Source: Bacteriovoracaceae bacterium (lineage in GTDB: Bacteria; Bdellovibrionota; Bacteriovoracia; Bacteriovoracales; Bacteriovoracaceae). From it: a stretch of DNA of 64,000 nt. How positions within the stretch are numbered: position 1 is the first letter of the stretch; the number at the start of each line of letters is the position of its first letter. Shown in pieces: positions 49,448 to 59,248 of this stretch. The stretch is from positions 1-64,000 of the forward strand of contig JAEUWD010000042.1 in assembly GCA_016786485.1 (NCBI GenBank), in the 5' to 3' direction. A program made the position numbers and the translations under genes. Below the pieces are notes generated by a model that searched no databases, was not told where the DNA came from, and saw only the letters and a program-made list of their open reading frames with translations.

Positions 49448-51187
49448 CTAAAAATACTCTTCAGCGAAGACTTTTTCGGTGATTTTCCAGTATTTTTCCT
49501 GTTTGCGGGCAATAACGAAGGCTGGAAGCCTTAAAAGCTTCTGATACTTTATAACGTCTTGAGCGCTGGAAAACTCGCCACTAAGTTCAGGCCTTCTTAA
49601 ATGCGATCGAAGAAAGTTAATCTGAAATTTCTTCATGGATGAATGACCATTGAAAAAATGCGCCTCAGAAAGATACTTAGCATCGGCATCGTAATAACGA
49701 ACTTCTAAATAAGGATTTGAGTTTTTATCCAGACGCTCTTCAAAAGTAATTTTATCCGGCGTGAGCACATGAGCATTCTTTGAAAGCTTGGCCTGTTTTA
49801 ATTTAGCATCAGCATCTACCAGAGTTGCGCTACATTTTAAACAAGCTTTCGCTGTGAGATCATTTTCTGTTTGGCAAACGTGACAGATTTTATAACGGAA
49901 GCGATATCCACAAGGACGAATTTCATAAGTTTGTGGATCGTGAGTTGCGCCTCGGCACTTGCGGCCGAAGTGCTCAATAATATCGCCATCAGGTGTTACA
50001 AGGCCCCAAAAAGTATTTTCGAAACTACAATCAGGGCAGGGCACACTGACAGGTACCGAGTCTTTGTTTGGTTTTTTATCAGCAATTTCAGGCGTGTAAA
50101 TATCGTGTCCCATGCCAGTGTAGTCGAGAATGAAACAATCGGTTTTACCTGTATCTAAACGTAAACCACGACCAATGATTTGTTGGTAAAGACTATTAGA
50201 TTCTGTTGGACGCAGAATCGCGATGACATCCACATGAGGAGCATCAAAACCTGTCGTAAGTACCGAAACATTTACCAGATATTTGAATTTTTTATTTTTA
50301 AAGTCTTCCACAATTTCATCTCGTTCTGTGAGTGCGGTATCACCAATAACTAAACGAGCATCACCTTTAGGCAAAGAAGACATAATTTCTTCGGCGTGTT
50401 TAATACTCGCACTAAAAATCATCACGCCTTTGCGCTGAAAACGTTCTGCGATATCCACAATATTTTTTACAATAAGTGGTGTCAGTGCTTTCTGTGCTTT
50501 GAGCAGTTCTTCCACTTCGCTCTGGGTGTACATGCGATTTTTTTCAGTTAATTCAGAAAAATCATAACAGGTAACAGGAATATCGACGCGAACAGGTGTC
50601 GTAAGATATTTATTTTTGATCATGTAGGTGAGCGGGAGTTCATAAACACATTGCTTAAAAAAGCGTGGCTGATCAGTTTTTAATTCACCTTGATGAGAGT
50701 ATTCATAAATCCAACCTAGTCCCGTGCGATAAGGAGTAGCGGTCAGTCCTAAAATACAAAGTCGTGGATTGCGATCAAGCAGTTTCGTAATGACTTCTTG
50801 ATACTGAGTATCACCGTCGTCTGCGACGCGATGACATTCATCAATAACGAGTAGAGAAAAATTTTCGAAGAATTCATTAGGCGCGCGCGCCACTGATTGG
50901 ACACTCCCGAAAATGGCTTTGTGATCCCAATCTTTTTTACCAAGGCTCGCTGAAAAAATTCCTGCATCTAAACCGTAACTTGTATATTTTTTATGATTTT
51001 GTTCGACCAGTTCTTTCACATGTGCCAAAACTAGTACGCGACCTTTGGCGACCTTGGCCAGTTCTGCGATAACGAGGCTTTTTCCGGCCCCCGTCGGTAG
51101 AATAATCAGTGCTGGTGCGCGATGGCGCTTAAAATATTCAATCGTGCTATTAACGGCATCTTGTTGATAGGGGCGTAACTTGTACAT
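49448..51187 (-). CDS. radD: RadD-like superfamily 2 helicase
   Basis: The 579-aa protein has RPYQQDAVN (Q-motif-like), Walker A LPTGAGKS (residues 30-37), VIDECHR (DECH box, about 114-120), TATPYRTGLGWIYEYSHQGE and QQIIGRGLRLD (motif VI). The GLGWIYEY segment after motif III marks RadD (YejH). The C-terminal part has CPDC, C...C and CHVCQTE...CLKC zinc-binding pairs. RadD aids recombination repair through RecA and SSB in E. coli. It is encoded alone here. Confidence 0.88.
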   Translation of the reverse strand: MYKLRPYQQDAVNSTIEYFKRHRAPALIILPTGAGKSLVIAELAKVAKGRVLVLAHVKELVEQNHKKYTSYGLDAGIFSASLGKKDWDHKAIFGSVQSVARAPNEFFENFSLLVIDECHRVADDGDTQYQEVITKLLDRNPRLCILGLTATPYRTGLGWIYEYSHQGELKTDQPRFFKQCVYELPLTYMIKNKYLTTPVRVDIPVTCYDFSELTEKNRMYTQSEVEELLKAQKALTPLIVKNIVDIAERFQRKGVMIFSASIKHAEEIMSSLPKGDARLVIGDTALTERDEIVEDFKNKKFKYLVNVSVLTTGFDAPHVDVIAILRPTESNSLYQQIIGRGLRLDTGKTDCFILDYTGMGHDIYTPEIADKKPNKDSVPVSVPCPDCSFENTFWGLVTPDGDIIEHFGRKCRGATHDPQTYEIRPCGYRFRYKICHVCQTENDLTAKACLKCSATLVDADAKLKQAKLSKNAHVLTPDKITFEERLDKNSNPYLEVRYYDADAKYLSEAHFFNGHSSMKKFQINFLRSHLRRPELSGEFSSAQDVIKYQKLLRLPAFVIARKQEKYWKITEKVFAEEYF

Positions 51188-51219
51188 GGACTGAGACTAA
51201 CATAAAATTGGTACTACTA

Positions 51220-52212
51220 TCAACCCCATCCAACGTGCCAAACCGCCATAGCGTAGATCATACCGACCACAACGGTTGGAAGATCTGAAACGACTCCCCA
51301 TTTGTTGCCTTCTTCATATCGAACAATTTTATTGAAGAAAATTTCTTTAACTTTGAACATGGCCAGAATACTGCCAATAAATCCAAAGAAACTTAAAACT
51401 AAAAACCACAACATCCATATCGGAGTTCTTACGACATTAAGGGCCGTCATCAAGTTACTATCTTCAGTCGTCGCAGCTGCCGCTTCTTCGTCTGTAATAG
51501 GCGGTTCACTTACTGTTGGTTCTGCAATTTCTATTTTTTTAAATTCATTAAAAGTTTTTTGATCAATTTCACCCAGTCTGAGCTTGTCGCGCATTTCAAT
51601 ATATTTCGTCGTTGGTATCATGTGCTTACTTGAAGCAGTGAGAGCATTGATGGGTTGAAGCTGGAAGACACCTTTGATTTCTACCGTGTCACCAACCAGG
51701 AATTGATTATTGCGTAAAGGTTTGTTCCAAGTTAATTCAAAATCTTTTCGATTAATTTTAAAATTGAAATTCACGAAGCGATTATCTTTCTCCCAAGTAT
51801 CTTTAACTTCATCGGTAAGGGTATAGTCGATAGTGATTTTTTTCTTTTTGTCTTTAATCACGAGCTCACCTACCGCTTGATATTTATTATTACCTATTGA
51901 TGTCACCTTATTTGAATCAAATAAGATGAGAGGAAATTCTTTTGCCTGCAAGAAATCATTTGATTTTAAATGACCATCGCGCATGCCATTTCCACTTGAA
52001 ATCGAGGCCGCGTTAATAGAGAGACTAATCTTATTGGTTGCAAAATCCACAAAACCTTCGAATGATTGAAAACTTCCCGTTACTTCAGAAACTCCGAGGT
52101 AGGAAACTACGAATAGAATTTCTGAATGATTTTTATTAATCACCCATTTTTTTTCGTCAACGGCATACGCTGAAGTAAAGAGAGTGAGTAAAAGAATAAT
52201 TATTGTTTTCAT
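51220..52212 (-). CDS. YceI-family protein with C-terminal membrane extension
   Basis: ATG 52212 follows AAAGGG and opens a signal peptide ending TSAYA. Residues 20-190 are a YceI lipocalin-like domain (WVINKNHSEILFVVSYLGVS; GHLKSNDFLQAKEFPLILF). Beyond it lie a linker with a Glu/Thr-rich part, a membrane helix (PIWMLWFLVLSFFGFIGS) and a second hydrophobic segment at the end. YceI proteins bind polyisoprenoids in the periplasm; the membrane tail is unusual. Confidence 0.82.
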   Translation of the reverse strand: MKTIIILLLTLFTSAYAVDEKKWVINKNHSEILFVVSYLGVSEVTGSFQSFEGFVDFATNKISLSINAASISSGNGMRDGHLKSNDFLQAKEFPLILFDSNKVTSIGNNKYQAVGELVIKDKKKKITIDYTLTDEVKDTWEKDNRFVNFNFKINRKDFELTWNKPLRNNQFLVGDTVEIKGVFQLQPINALTASSKHMIPTTKYIEMRDKLRLGEIDQKTFNEFKKIEIAEPTVSEPPITDEEAAAATTEDSNLMTALNVVRTPIWMLWFLVLSFFGFIGSILAMFKVKEIFFNKIVRYEEGNKWGVVSDLPTVVVGMIYAMAVWHVGWG

Positions 52213-52343
52213 TTTGTGCCCTTTGAGAGGAAATATAATCATAAAATATGAGAAATTATAAGACCAAATAAAATTCCAAAAATAGCTTGATAATGTATGT
52301 GTTGCGGCGTATAAAACGACACACAAAAAACCAGTGAGAAAAT

Positions 52344-53177
52344 ATGAAATTCTTAATTCTATTCCTTATAACAACTCCAGCGTGGTCGATGTTCTTGTAT
52401 CCTGCGGGAACTGGTAAATGCCCGGGAGCCTATATCGCTAAAAATCAAGACGGTAGTAACTTGCGTCTCGATGTTTATAGTTCACAAGGTGTTTTGAAAA
52501 CTTCTTACGATAAAATGGAAACGAAACTCAGTTTCATCACGGACCATTTGGCCAAGAACATGGACATTCTGATGTTATCAACTGAACTTTGTTATGGTTT
52601 TTATAACGATGCTCAAACCACCGGTGATAATGCACTGGCCATGCAAACCGAAGGTGATGTGAAGTATCACCTGATTTTAGGTGCAAATTTCGTCAATCAA
52701 ATTCGTTATAAAGCTGATGAATATATCTCGCAAAAACTGCAAAGAATTAAACACGGGCTTGAAGTGAGTGGACTCAATAAAGAAGCGGTGGAAGATTTTC
52801 TTTTTTATCACGAATTCTCACACATCGTTCAGTATCTGCATAAACCAGATTTAAAAGCTGGGACGGATAAAAAACGAGAACTACACGCCGATTGTATGGC
52901 CGGTTTTTTCATCACCATTGATCGTCACCAACATGGGATGTATTTTTATGACCAAGCTTCAGTTGAAGCTTCATCGAAAATCTTTGCTTATGGTCTAGGT
53001 GATTTAGGAATTTTTGAGAAAGGTCATCATGGAACCCATGACCAGCGTGCACTTGCGACTCAAGTAGGGCAAACTTTGGCCAATAATTATAAAGACTATA
53101 ATCCAGAAAAACTTTCTTCAAAACAAATTTCAGACAAATGTTTAGAAGTGATGAATAAGACGGTTGAGCTTTACTAA
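52344..53177 (+). CDS. Secreted metallopeptidase-like protein
   Basis: The signal peptide MKFLILFLITTPAWSMF is followed by a helical protein with DFLFYHEFSHIVQYLH (HExxH near residue 157) and RELHADCMAGFFI, where the Glu and Asp resemble the third ligand motif (ELxADC.AG) of the neutral zinc metallopeptidases of the YpfJ type. The match to that family is partial, since the N-terminus differs. It is likely periplasmic or secreted and may act on cell-wall or prey proteins; the target is unknown. Confidence 0.72.
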   Translation: MKFLILFLITTPAWSMFLYPAGTGKCPGAYIAKNQDGSNLRLDVYSSQGVLKTSYDKMETKLSFITDHLAKNMDILMLSTELCYGFYNDAQTTGDNALAMQTEGDVKYHLILGANFVNQIRYKADEYISQKLQRIKHGLEVSGLNKEAVEDFLFYHEFSHIVQYLHKPDLKAGTDKKRELHADCMAGFFITIDRHQHGMYFYDQASVEASSKIFAYGLGDLGIFEKGHHGTHDQRALATQVGQTLANNYKDYNPEKLSSKQISDKCLEVMNKTVELY

Positions 53178-53288
53178 CTTACAAGGCCTTCTCGAAAATG
53201 ATGAATGAGTACCGAATAACGGTGGATATAGCTCGTAGCATTTCGTTATGTGTCTTGCATAAAGTTTAAATATGCTTAAGCTGAGTTA

Positions 53289-54398
53289 ATGCGTTTTAAA
53301 AAAAATGTAAATCGATTTTCTCTCGGCGTTGAGATCGAGCTACAACTGATCGATAAAAAAACTATGGACTTACGTCCATGTAGTCAACAAATCCTAAAAA
53401 ATTTGAAACAAAAAACCAAGCAAGTTAAATCTGAATTATTTCAAAGTATGATTGAAATTAATTCAAGACCACACACTCAGCTGGTCGACTTACAAAGCGA
53501 TCTTCAAGAACAAGTTTATTTACTTCAGCAGAGTTGTCAAAAAATGGATGTCGCATTATCTGGTACCGGTACACACCCCTTTGCCCGATATAATGAACGC
53601 ATCGTAACACCGGAACCAAGATACAAAGATTTGATTATAAAAAAACAATTAATAGCGCGCAGACTTCTTATATTTGGTGTGCATATTCATATTGGTTGTA
53701 CTTCTAAATCTGAGACTATTGAGCTAAATAATTTTTTTATTCATTATTTACCATTAATGCAAGCGATGACGGCAAGTTCACCTTTTTGGCAAGGAAAGGT
53801 AACAGGCTTGTTGTCTTCACGACCTACTATTTTTGAGGCCCTACCCACTGGTGGGCATCCAGAGATTTTCAAAAATTGGAAGCATTTTGAGGAAACAATT
53901 CATTTCATGACTAAAACTAAATCAATTCATTCGCATAAAGATTTATGGTGGGATTTAAGACCTAGTCCTGAGTACGGAACATTAGAACTGCGTGCCTGCG
54001 ATGGTCTTAATACCATTCAAGAAGTCATGGGACTTTGTTATCTTATTCAAGGTCTATGTCATCTTTTTCAACATCAGAAAAAGCCTATGCTGCCAGCCAT
54101 GCTTCCTAGTAATTGGATCATGCGAGAAAATAAATGGCGTGCTTGTCGTGATGGTATCGCGGCTGATTTGATAACACCTAATTATAAATTGGTCAGTTTT
54201 AAAAAATCTTTTGATAAGCTCATTACTTCGATCAATAAAAGTAACCAAAAATGGCGTAATGATAAATTTCATAAAAATTTAATCAATATGCGTAAATCAA
54301 CGAGCGCTTTGAGGCAGCTACGGGTCTTCAAAGAGACGGAAGATTTGTCCAAAGTTGTAAGTTTTAATTGTCTCGAATTCGAGCGTTCATACCGCTAA
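53289..54398 (+). CDS. Carboxylate-amine ligase, GCS2/YbdK family
   Basis: The 369-aa enzyme starts FSLGVEIELQLIDKKTMDLR and has SELFQSMIEINSRP, GTGTHPFARY, FGVHIHIGC and WWDLRPSPEYGTLELRACDG, the full GCS2 active-site set. Members ligate glutamate to amines or cysteine with ATP; YbdK-type proteins have weak glutamate-cysteine ligase activity. The exact substrate is unknown. A hairpin terminator follows. Confidence 0.87.
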   Translation: MRFKKNVNRFSLGVEIELQLIDKKTMDLRPCSQQILKNLKQKTKQVKSELFQSMIEINSRPHTQLVDLQSDLQEQVYLLQQSCQKMDVALSGTGTHPFARYNERIVTPEPRYKDLIIKKQLIARRLLIFGVHIHIGCTSKSETIELNNFFIHYLPLMQAMTASSPFWQGKVTGLLSSRPTIFEALPTGGHPEIFKNWKHFEETIHFMTKTKSIHSHKDLWWDLRPSPEYGTLELRACDGLNTIQEVMGLCYLIQGLCHLFQHQKKPMLPAMLPSNWIMRENKWRACRDGIAADLITPNYKLVSFKKSFDKLITSINKSNQKWRNDKFHKNLINMRKSTSALRQLRVFKETEDLSKVVSFNCLEFERSYR

Positions 54399-54406
54399 AT
54401 TTCCTG

Positions 54407-54436
54407 ATTATTACCTATCTTTAAGATAGTAATAAT
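54407..54436 (+). terminator. Hairpin after the GCS2 gene
   Basis: ATTATTACCTATCT (54407-54420) pairs with AGATAGTAATAAT (54424-54436), with one unpaired C and a 3-base loop. The 3' arm is AT-rich and only weakly T-rich beyond. It is probably the transcription terminator of the ligase gene. Confidence 0.5.
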
Positions 54437-54505
54437 TTCAGTAAATGATAGGCACCTCAAAAAAAATTGGTTAGTATAATCCCAAACCTTTAACAAAGAA
54501 GTTTT

Positions 54506-55855
54506 ATGACATCTGCAAAGCAACTTATTCGAAGTCTCACTCTTACTGACAGTATCGGTATTGTCGTTGGTTCAATTATTGGAACCGGAGTCTTTTTGAA
54601 AACCGCTACGATTGGTGCGCTGGTCGGTAGTCCTGGAATGGTTCTTTTGGTTTGGGTTGTGGCAGGGATTTTGTCTTTGACAGGGGCACTGGCCTACGGT
54701 GAATTAGGAAGTTTAATGCCAGAAGCTGGCGGTGAATATGTTTACATGAAAGAAGGTTATGGAGATATTTGGGGTTTCTTATACGGATGGATGCGCTTTT
54801 GGATTGGTTCAACTGGCTCGATTGCCGCATATGCTGTTGGTGCCATGACTTTCTTAAGCGGTGCCGTTGATTTGTCTGCTGTTGGTGGCAAGACAGGTGC
54901 TGCCGTTATTTCAATTGTTATTTTCTCAGCTTTAAATTGTTTGAGCGTTGCTTTCGGCGGGATGTTGCAATCTGGGATGACTTTTTTAAAAATACTCATG
55001 CTTTTAGGAATTAGTGTTGGGATTTTCTTTTTTGCTGACGTTGGAACGATGTCACACATGTCTGAAGCGATTGAAGTGCCAGGTGGATTGCCTTGGTGGT
55101 CAGCTTTTGGTTCGGCTTTACTAGCAGCTCTTTGGGCGTACGATGGTTGGAATAATCTACCGATGGTTTCAGGGGAAATTAAGAATCCGCAAAGAAATAT
55201 CCCCCTTTCTTTGGCCTTAGGTATGGTTGTTATTTTAGTCGTTTATGGTCTGGTCAACGTCGCTTATTTTTATGCACTTCCCTTTTCTGAAATTGTGAAT
55301 TCCAATTCAGATGCTTTCCCAGATGCACTTCCTGTTGCGACTAAAGCTGCGATGACCTTTTTAGGTTCTTACGGATTAGTCATCCTATCACTGGCCTTTG
55401 CATTCTCTGCTATTAGTGCCATGAACGGTTCTATTTTAACAGGTGCTCGTGTTCCATATGCCATGGCAAAAGACGGATTATTCTTTAAAGGTCTAGCGAA
55501 CGTAAATGAAAAAGCCAGTCCGATGATTTCAGTTCTGGTGCAAGCTGGGGTTTCAATTCTCCTCGCGATTTCTGGAACCTTTGATCAATTAACTAACTAT
55601 GTTGTTTTCTCATCTTGGATTTTCTATGCGATGTGTACGGGAGCTGTTTTTATTCTTCGTAAAAAACGTCCAGATGCTCCACGAGCTTATAAAACTTTAG
55701 GTTACCCAGTGCTTCCGATTATCTTTATTGTTTTGGGTGTTTTGCTTTTGATCAATACTGTTTGGTCGAGTCCAAAAGAGTCACTCATTGGATTAATCCT
55801 GATTCTTGCTGGTGTTCCGGTCTTTTATTGGTTTAAGCGTAGTCAAAAAGCTTAA
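54506..55855 (+). CDS. APC-family amino acid permease
   Basis: The 449-aa protein has twelve predicted membrane segments and the APC motifs GIVVGSIIGTGVFL in TM1, LGSLMPEAGGEYVYMKEGYG, and LWAYDGWNNLPMVSGEIKNP around TM6. It closely resembles heteromeric-type LAT antiporters of bacteria (SteT-like). It exchanges or imports neutral amino acids; specificity is not readable. It follows a hairpin and is convergent with azlD. Confidence 0.9.
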   Translation: MTSAKQLIRSLTLTDSIGIVVGSIIGTGVFLKTATIGALVGSPGMVLLVWVVAGILSLTGALAYGELGSLMPEAGGEYVYMKEGYGDIWGFLYGWMRFWIGSTGSIAAYAVGAMTFLSGAVDLSAVGGKTGAAVISIVIFSALNCLSVAFGGMLQSGMTFLKILMLLGISVGIFFFADVGTMSHMSEAIEVPGGLPWWSAFGSALLAALWAYDGWNNLPMVSGEIKNPQRNIPLSLALGMVVILVVYGLVNVAYFYALPFSEIVNSNSDAFPDALPVATKAAMTFLGSYGLVILSLAFAFSAISAMNGSILTGARVPYAMAKDGLFFKGLANVNEKASPMISVLVQAGVSILLAISGTFDQLTNYVVFSSWIFYAMCTGAVFILRKKRPDAPRAYKTLGYPVLPIIFIVLGVLLLINTVWSSPKESLIGLILILAGVPVFYWFKRSQKA

Positions 55856-55886
55856 TTCGAGGGGGCTTTGCTCTGTTTGGTTTGGG

Positions 55887-56210
55887 TTATTGAGCGGTCA
55901 CAAAATAAAGTAATAGCATCCCAAAACCAATCACCACAATAGTTTTACGAACGAAATAACAAAGAATACTGGACGCTATCAGCACTAGAAATCTTTCTTT
56001 GCCACTAATGGCTTCGACAATCCCTTGATGAAAAAAAGTTGCTGGCACAAAAAGTGCCGGGAAAATGGCCGCCGGAATATAAGTGAAGAGTTCTCTCACT
56101 CGCGGTGAAAGATTCATTTTTTCAGAGAACGCAATAAAAGAGCCTCGAATAAGAAGTGTTCCAACGCAAAGTAAGAAAGTGATGATGAGAAAATAGTTAT
56201 TGTCGATCAT
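55887..56210 (-). CDS. azlD: AzlD-type branched-chain amino acid transport subunit
   Basis: The 107-aa protein has four hydrophobic segments and the family pattern LIRGSFIAFSEKMNLSPRVRE followed by FTYIPAAIFPALFVP. AzlD is the small partner of AzlC in exporting branched-chain amino acids. Its start overlaps the azlC end by 14 bp. Confidence 0.85.
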   Translation of the reverse strand: MIDNNYFLIITFLLCVGTLLIRGSFIAFSEKMNLSPRVRELFTYIPAAIFPALFVPATFFHQGIVEAISGKERFLVLIASSILCYFVRKTIVVIGFGMLLLYFVTAQ

Positions 56211-56904
56211 GATTTCTCCTACGATTGATAATAAACCAAGCCAGAGCTATCGAGATGAGCGCTGTCACCATGAGACCAGTCCGTAAGGGGAGTTCATAAA
56301 GGAGTAGGGATAAAACCGAACTAAAGAGCGCTACGAATTTATGGTTTTTACTTTTTAGGGTTGGAATGAGTAGCGCTGCAAAACTTAAAGCGATCGCAAA
56401 ATCCAATGAGATCCTTGCCGGAGCAAAGTTTCCGAAAATATAACCCATGAGAACTGAAGTATGCCAAACCATTTGCATACAAACTGCGGTTCCTAAATAA
56501 AAATCGGTTGCGTCTTTGTCGCTATGAAATTTATGTTGATTGGCGTTCATGGTGGCATAACTTTGATCAGTTAAACAGAAAGCACACAAAAACTTAGTGA
56601 GGGGGCTTGCACTCTTTAGATAAGGAGCCATGGCCGCACTATAAAGTAAAAATCTTGAGTTGATAATAAGACCCGTGATAACGATAACAAAAATCGCAGC
56701 GTTCATTTTCATGAGATTGGCCGAAGCTAATTGAGCTGCACCTGCATAGAGCGCCCAATCCATTAGCATGGCCTGCCAAAATTTAAGTCCGGTTTCAGAA
56801 AAAGCTGAGCCAACCACTGCACCAAAGGGAATAATCCCTGAGACAATTGGAATAACTGATATAAAGCCCATTTTAAAAAATTTCATTTTGACTTTGTATA
56901 GCAT
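56197..56904 (-). CDS. azlC: AzlC-type amino acid exporter subunit
   Basis: The 235-aa inner-membrane protein carries SVIPIVSGIIPFGAVVGSAF at the start, MDWALYAGAAQLASANLM and FLCAFCLTDQSYA, the AzlC/YgaZ motif set. With AzlD it exports branched-chain amino acids or their analogues. ATGs at 56904, 56886 and 56871 are possible, without a clear ribosome site. The gene is divergent from the parvulin gene. Confidence 0.87.
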   Translation of the reverse strand: MLYKVKMKFFKMGFISVIPIVSGIIPFGAVVGSAFSETGLKFWQAMLMDWALYAGAAQLASANLMKMNAAIFVIVITGLIINSRFLLYSAAMAPYLKSASPLTKFLCAFCLTDQSYATMNANQHKFHSDKDATDFYLGTAVCMQMVWHTSVLMGYIFGNFAPARISLDFAIALSFAALLIPTLKSKNHKFVALFSSVLSLLLYELPLRTGLMVTALISIALAWFIINRRRNHDRQ

Positions 56905-56922
56905 AGATACGACAAATTGACT

Positions 56923-57207
56923 ATGAACAAAAAGGAATCTAAAAGCTTAAAGGCTAAACACATTTTGGTACAACAAGAATTCGAAGCGAAAGATCTTCAG
57001 CGTAAACTGGCCGAAGGCAAAAGCTTCGAAGATCTTGCTCGGGACTTCTCTCTTTGCGGCTCAGCTGAAGATGGGGGAGATCTTGGAGAGTTCCCGAGAG
57101 GAGCGATGGTGGCAAGTTTTGAGCAAGCGCTACTAAAACTTAAGCCAGGTGAAATTTCTGATGTCGTTAAAACACAATTTGGTTATCATCTTATCAAACG
57201 ACTTTAA
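56923..57207 (+). CDS. Parvulin-type peptidyl-prolyl isomerase
   Basis: ATG 56923 is taken over TTG 56917. The 94-aa protein is a single parvulin domain: KAKHILVQQEFEAKDL, then EGKSFEDLARDFSLCGSAED, GGDLGEFPRGAM and KTQFGYHLIKRL. It isomerises Xaa-Pro bonds. Without a signal peptide it should act in the cytoplasm, like E. coli PpiC. It is followed after 15 bp by the ABC-F gene. Confidence 0.9.
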   Translation: MNKKESKSLKAKHILVQQEFEAKDLQRKLAEGKSFEDLARDFSLCGSAEDGGDLGEFPRGAMVASFEQALLKLKPGEISDVVKTQFGYHLIKRL

Positions 57208-57222
57208 ACGGAATTTTATCAC

Positions 57223-59019
57223 ATGGCCGCTCCACAAAGTTTATTGCAATTAAGTAACGGTTATAAAGCCTATGGCACACAAATGTTGTTTGAAGATGCA
57301 ACCTTTGCGATCAACGAGGGCGAGCACGTTGGAGTTATTGGTCCGAACGGTGCTGGCAAATCGACACTATTTAAAATTTTAATTGGTTCTGAAGATTTGG
57401 GAGACGGAAAGGTTATTCGTTCCCATGCGCTTCGTTTAGGTTATCTTTCACAACACGATCATTGGGGTGAAAATGAAACCGGTAATGATTATCTCGAGCG
57501 TGTTTGTACCATTCCTGTTTGGGAAGCCAAGATGGCAGGACAAGACATGCAAATCCCTGAAGAAATTTATGAGAAACCAATTTTAAGCTTAAGCGGTGGT
57601 TATCGCATGCGCATTAAGTTGGTGGGATTACTCGGTATGGATCCTAATCTGATGTTATTAGATGAACCAACCAACTACTTAGATTTAGAAACGACACTTT
57701 TACTCGAGCGTTTTCTACAGAATTACGAAGGTGCGTTCTTGCTCATCTCTCACGATCGGGAAGTGCTTCGTCGAACCACGGATCATATTTTAGAAATTGA
57801 AAGTGGGGCGATGGTAAAATATAGCGGCAATATCGATGATTATTTTGAACAAAAAGAATTGATGCGCACTCAACTGGCGGCAAAAGCGCAAAGCCAGGCG
57901 CAGAAAACCAAAGCTGTTATGGATTTCGTGGCTCGTTTCGGTGCTTCAGCGACGAAAGCGAAACAGGCCCAAAGTAAATTAAAGTCATTAAAGAAAATGG
58001 AAGTGATCGAATTTAAACCCGTTCCGATTCGCGCGGCAATTCAGATCCCGCAACCCAATCACACCGGCCGAACGGTGATGACATTAGATAATGTGAGTTT
58101 TGGTTATCCTAATAAAACCGTATTAAAAAAAGTTAGCATGGAAATTCGTCGTGGTGATCACGTGGCCGTCGTGGGTCTTAACGGTGCGGGTAAATCGACC
58201 TTACTTAAAGGTTTGGCCGGAACAATTGAACCACTCAGCGGAAAACGTACTTTGGGCCACCAGGTTGAACTGGCCATATTTAATCAGCACGTGGTGGAAG
58301 TATTAAATCCTGCCCATTCAGTTTATGAATCCTTGGAAGAAGTAACAGATATTACCATCACACCTCAAGAGATTCGTGCCATGGCCGGCTCTTTATTATT
58401 TTCAAATGATCACATCACAAAAAAAATAAAAGTCTTATCTGGTGGAGAAAAGTCGAGGGTTGCGCTGGGGAGAATTCTTTTACAGAAAGTTCCTTGTATA
58501 CTTCTCGATGAGCCTACCAACCACTTAGATTTTCAAACGGTAGAGGCACTAATTCAGGCCCTTAACAAATATACTGGTACCGTCATCGTGGTTAGCCACG
58601 ACCGTGGTTTTATCGGACGAGTAGGAACAAAAATTCTGGAAGTCACTAAAGGTGAAGTAAATGTTTACCCCGGAACATATGATGAGTATGTTTGGAGTTT
58701 ACAACAGCGTTTGGCCAATAATGAAATCGAGGAAGAGTCGTCGGCGATAGAAATCCCGAAAGTTGAATTACCTAAAAAAAATCCACGTAAAGATCTTTCC
58801 AAAGAAATTCGAAATTTAGAACGTAAAATAGAGCAATGCCAGGAGAAAATTTCTAAACTGGAAAAAGAAAATGAAGAGCTGAATGCTAAGATCGTTTCTG
58901 GTGTTAAAAATTCCCAAGAGGCTGTAAAAAAAATGTCGGATAATGGTATTGAAATCCAAAATCTCGAGGTAGAGTGGTCGAGTTTAGAAACAAGTTTAAG
59001 TGAATTAAAAACAAACTAG
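57223..59019 (+). CDS. ABC-F ATPase (translation factor type)
   Basis: The 598-aa protein has two ABC domains without membrane segments: GPNGAGKST (about 43) with LSLSGGYRMRIKL and LLLDEPTNYLDL, then GLNGAGKST with VLSGGEKSRVALG and LLDEPTNHLDF. An interdomain linker with Ala/Gln/Lys-rich helices and a C-terminal coiled coil (540-598) complete it. ABC-F proteins act at the ribosomal E site. It resembles YheS or Uup more than EttA. Confidence 0.9.
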   Translation: MAAPQSLLQLSNGYKAYGTQMLFEDATFAINEGEHVGVIGPNGAGKSTLFKILIGSEDLGDGKVIRSHALRLGYLSQHDHWGENETGNDYLERVCTIPVWEAKMAGQDMQIPEEIYEKPILSLSGGYRMRIKLVGLLGMDPNLMLLDEPTNYLDLETTLLLERFLQNYEGAFLLISHDREVLRRTTDHILEIESGAMVKYSGNIDDYFEQKELMRTQLAAKAQSQAQKTKAVMDFVARFGASATKAKQAQSKLKSLKKMEVIEFKPVPIRAAIQIPQPNHTGRTVMTLDNVSFGYPNKTVLKKVSMEIRRGDHVAVVGLNGAGKSTLLKGLAGTIEPLSGKRTLGHQVELAIFNQHVVEVLNPAHSVYESLEEVTDITITPQEIRAMAGSLLFSNDHITKKIKVLSGGEKSRVALGRILLQKVPCILLDEPTNHLDFQTVEALIQALNKYTGTVIVVSHDRGFIGRVGTKILEVTKGEVNVYPGTYDEYVWSLQQRLANNEIEEESSAIEIPKVELPKKNPRKDLSKEIRNLERKIEQCQEKISKLEKENEELNAKIVSGVKNSQEAVKKMSDNGIEIQNLEVEWSSLETSLSELKTN

Positions 59020-59029
59020 GAGATATACC

Positions 59030-59248
59030 GTGGCAGATCTTAAAGCAAAAGATGTGAATAAATTAGAAACTTGGAACGAAAAAGAATTACGTAAACTACG
59101 TATGACTATCAAAAATAGAATTAGTTCATTTCAAGGTTCAGGTAAACTAAAAGAGCTTAAAGATAATCATCCGCTATACGATTTAAATGTCGATGATTGC
59201 AATGCACTTTTAGAAAAAGTCATGAAAGCTGAAAAAGTAAAAAAGTAA
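59030..59248 (+). CDS. Small hypothetical soluble protein
   Basis: A GTG start at 59030 follows AGGAGA, 10 bp after the ABC-F stop, so it is probably co-translated. The 72-aa helical protein is Lys- and Leu-rich with LETWNEKELRKLRMTIKNRI and LYDLNVDDCNALLEKV. It has no known motif; a ribosome-associated role is only suggested by its neighbour. Confidence 0.7.
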   Translation: MADLKAKDVNKLETWNEKELRKLRMTIKNRISSFQGSGKLKELKDNHPLYDLNVDDCNALLEKVMKAEKVKK

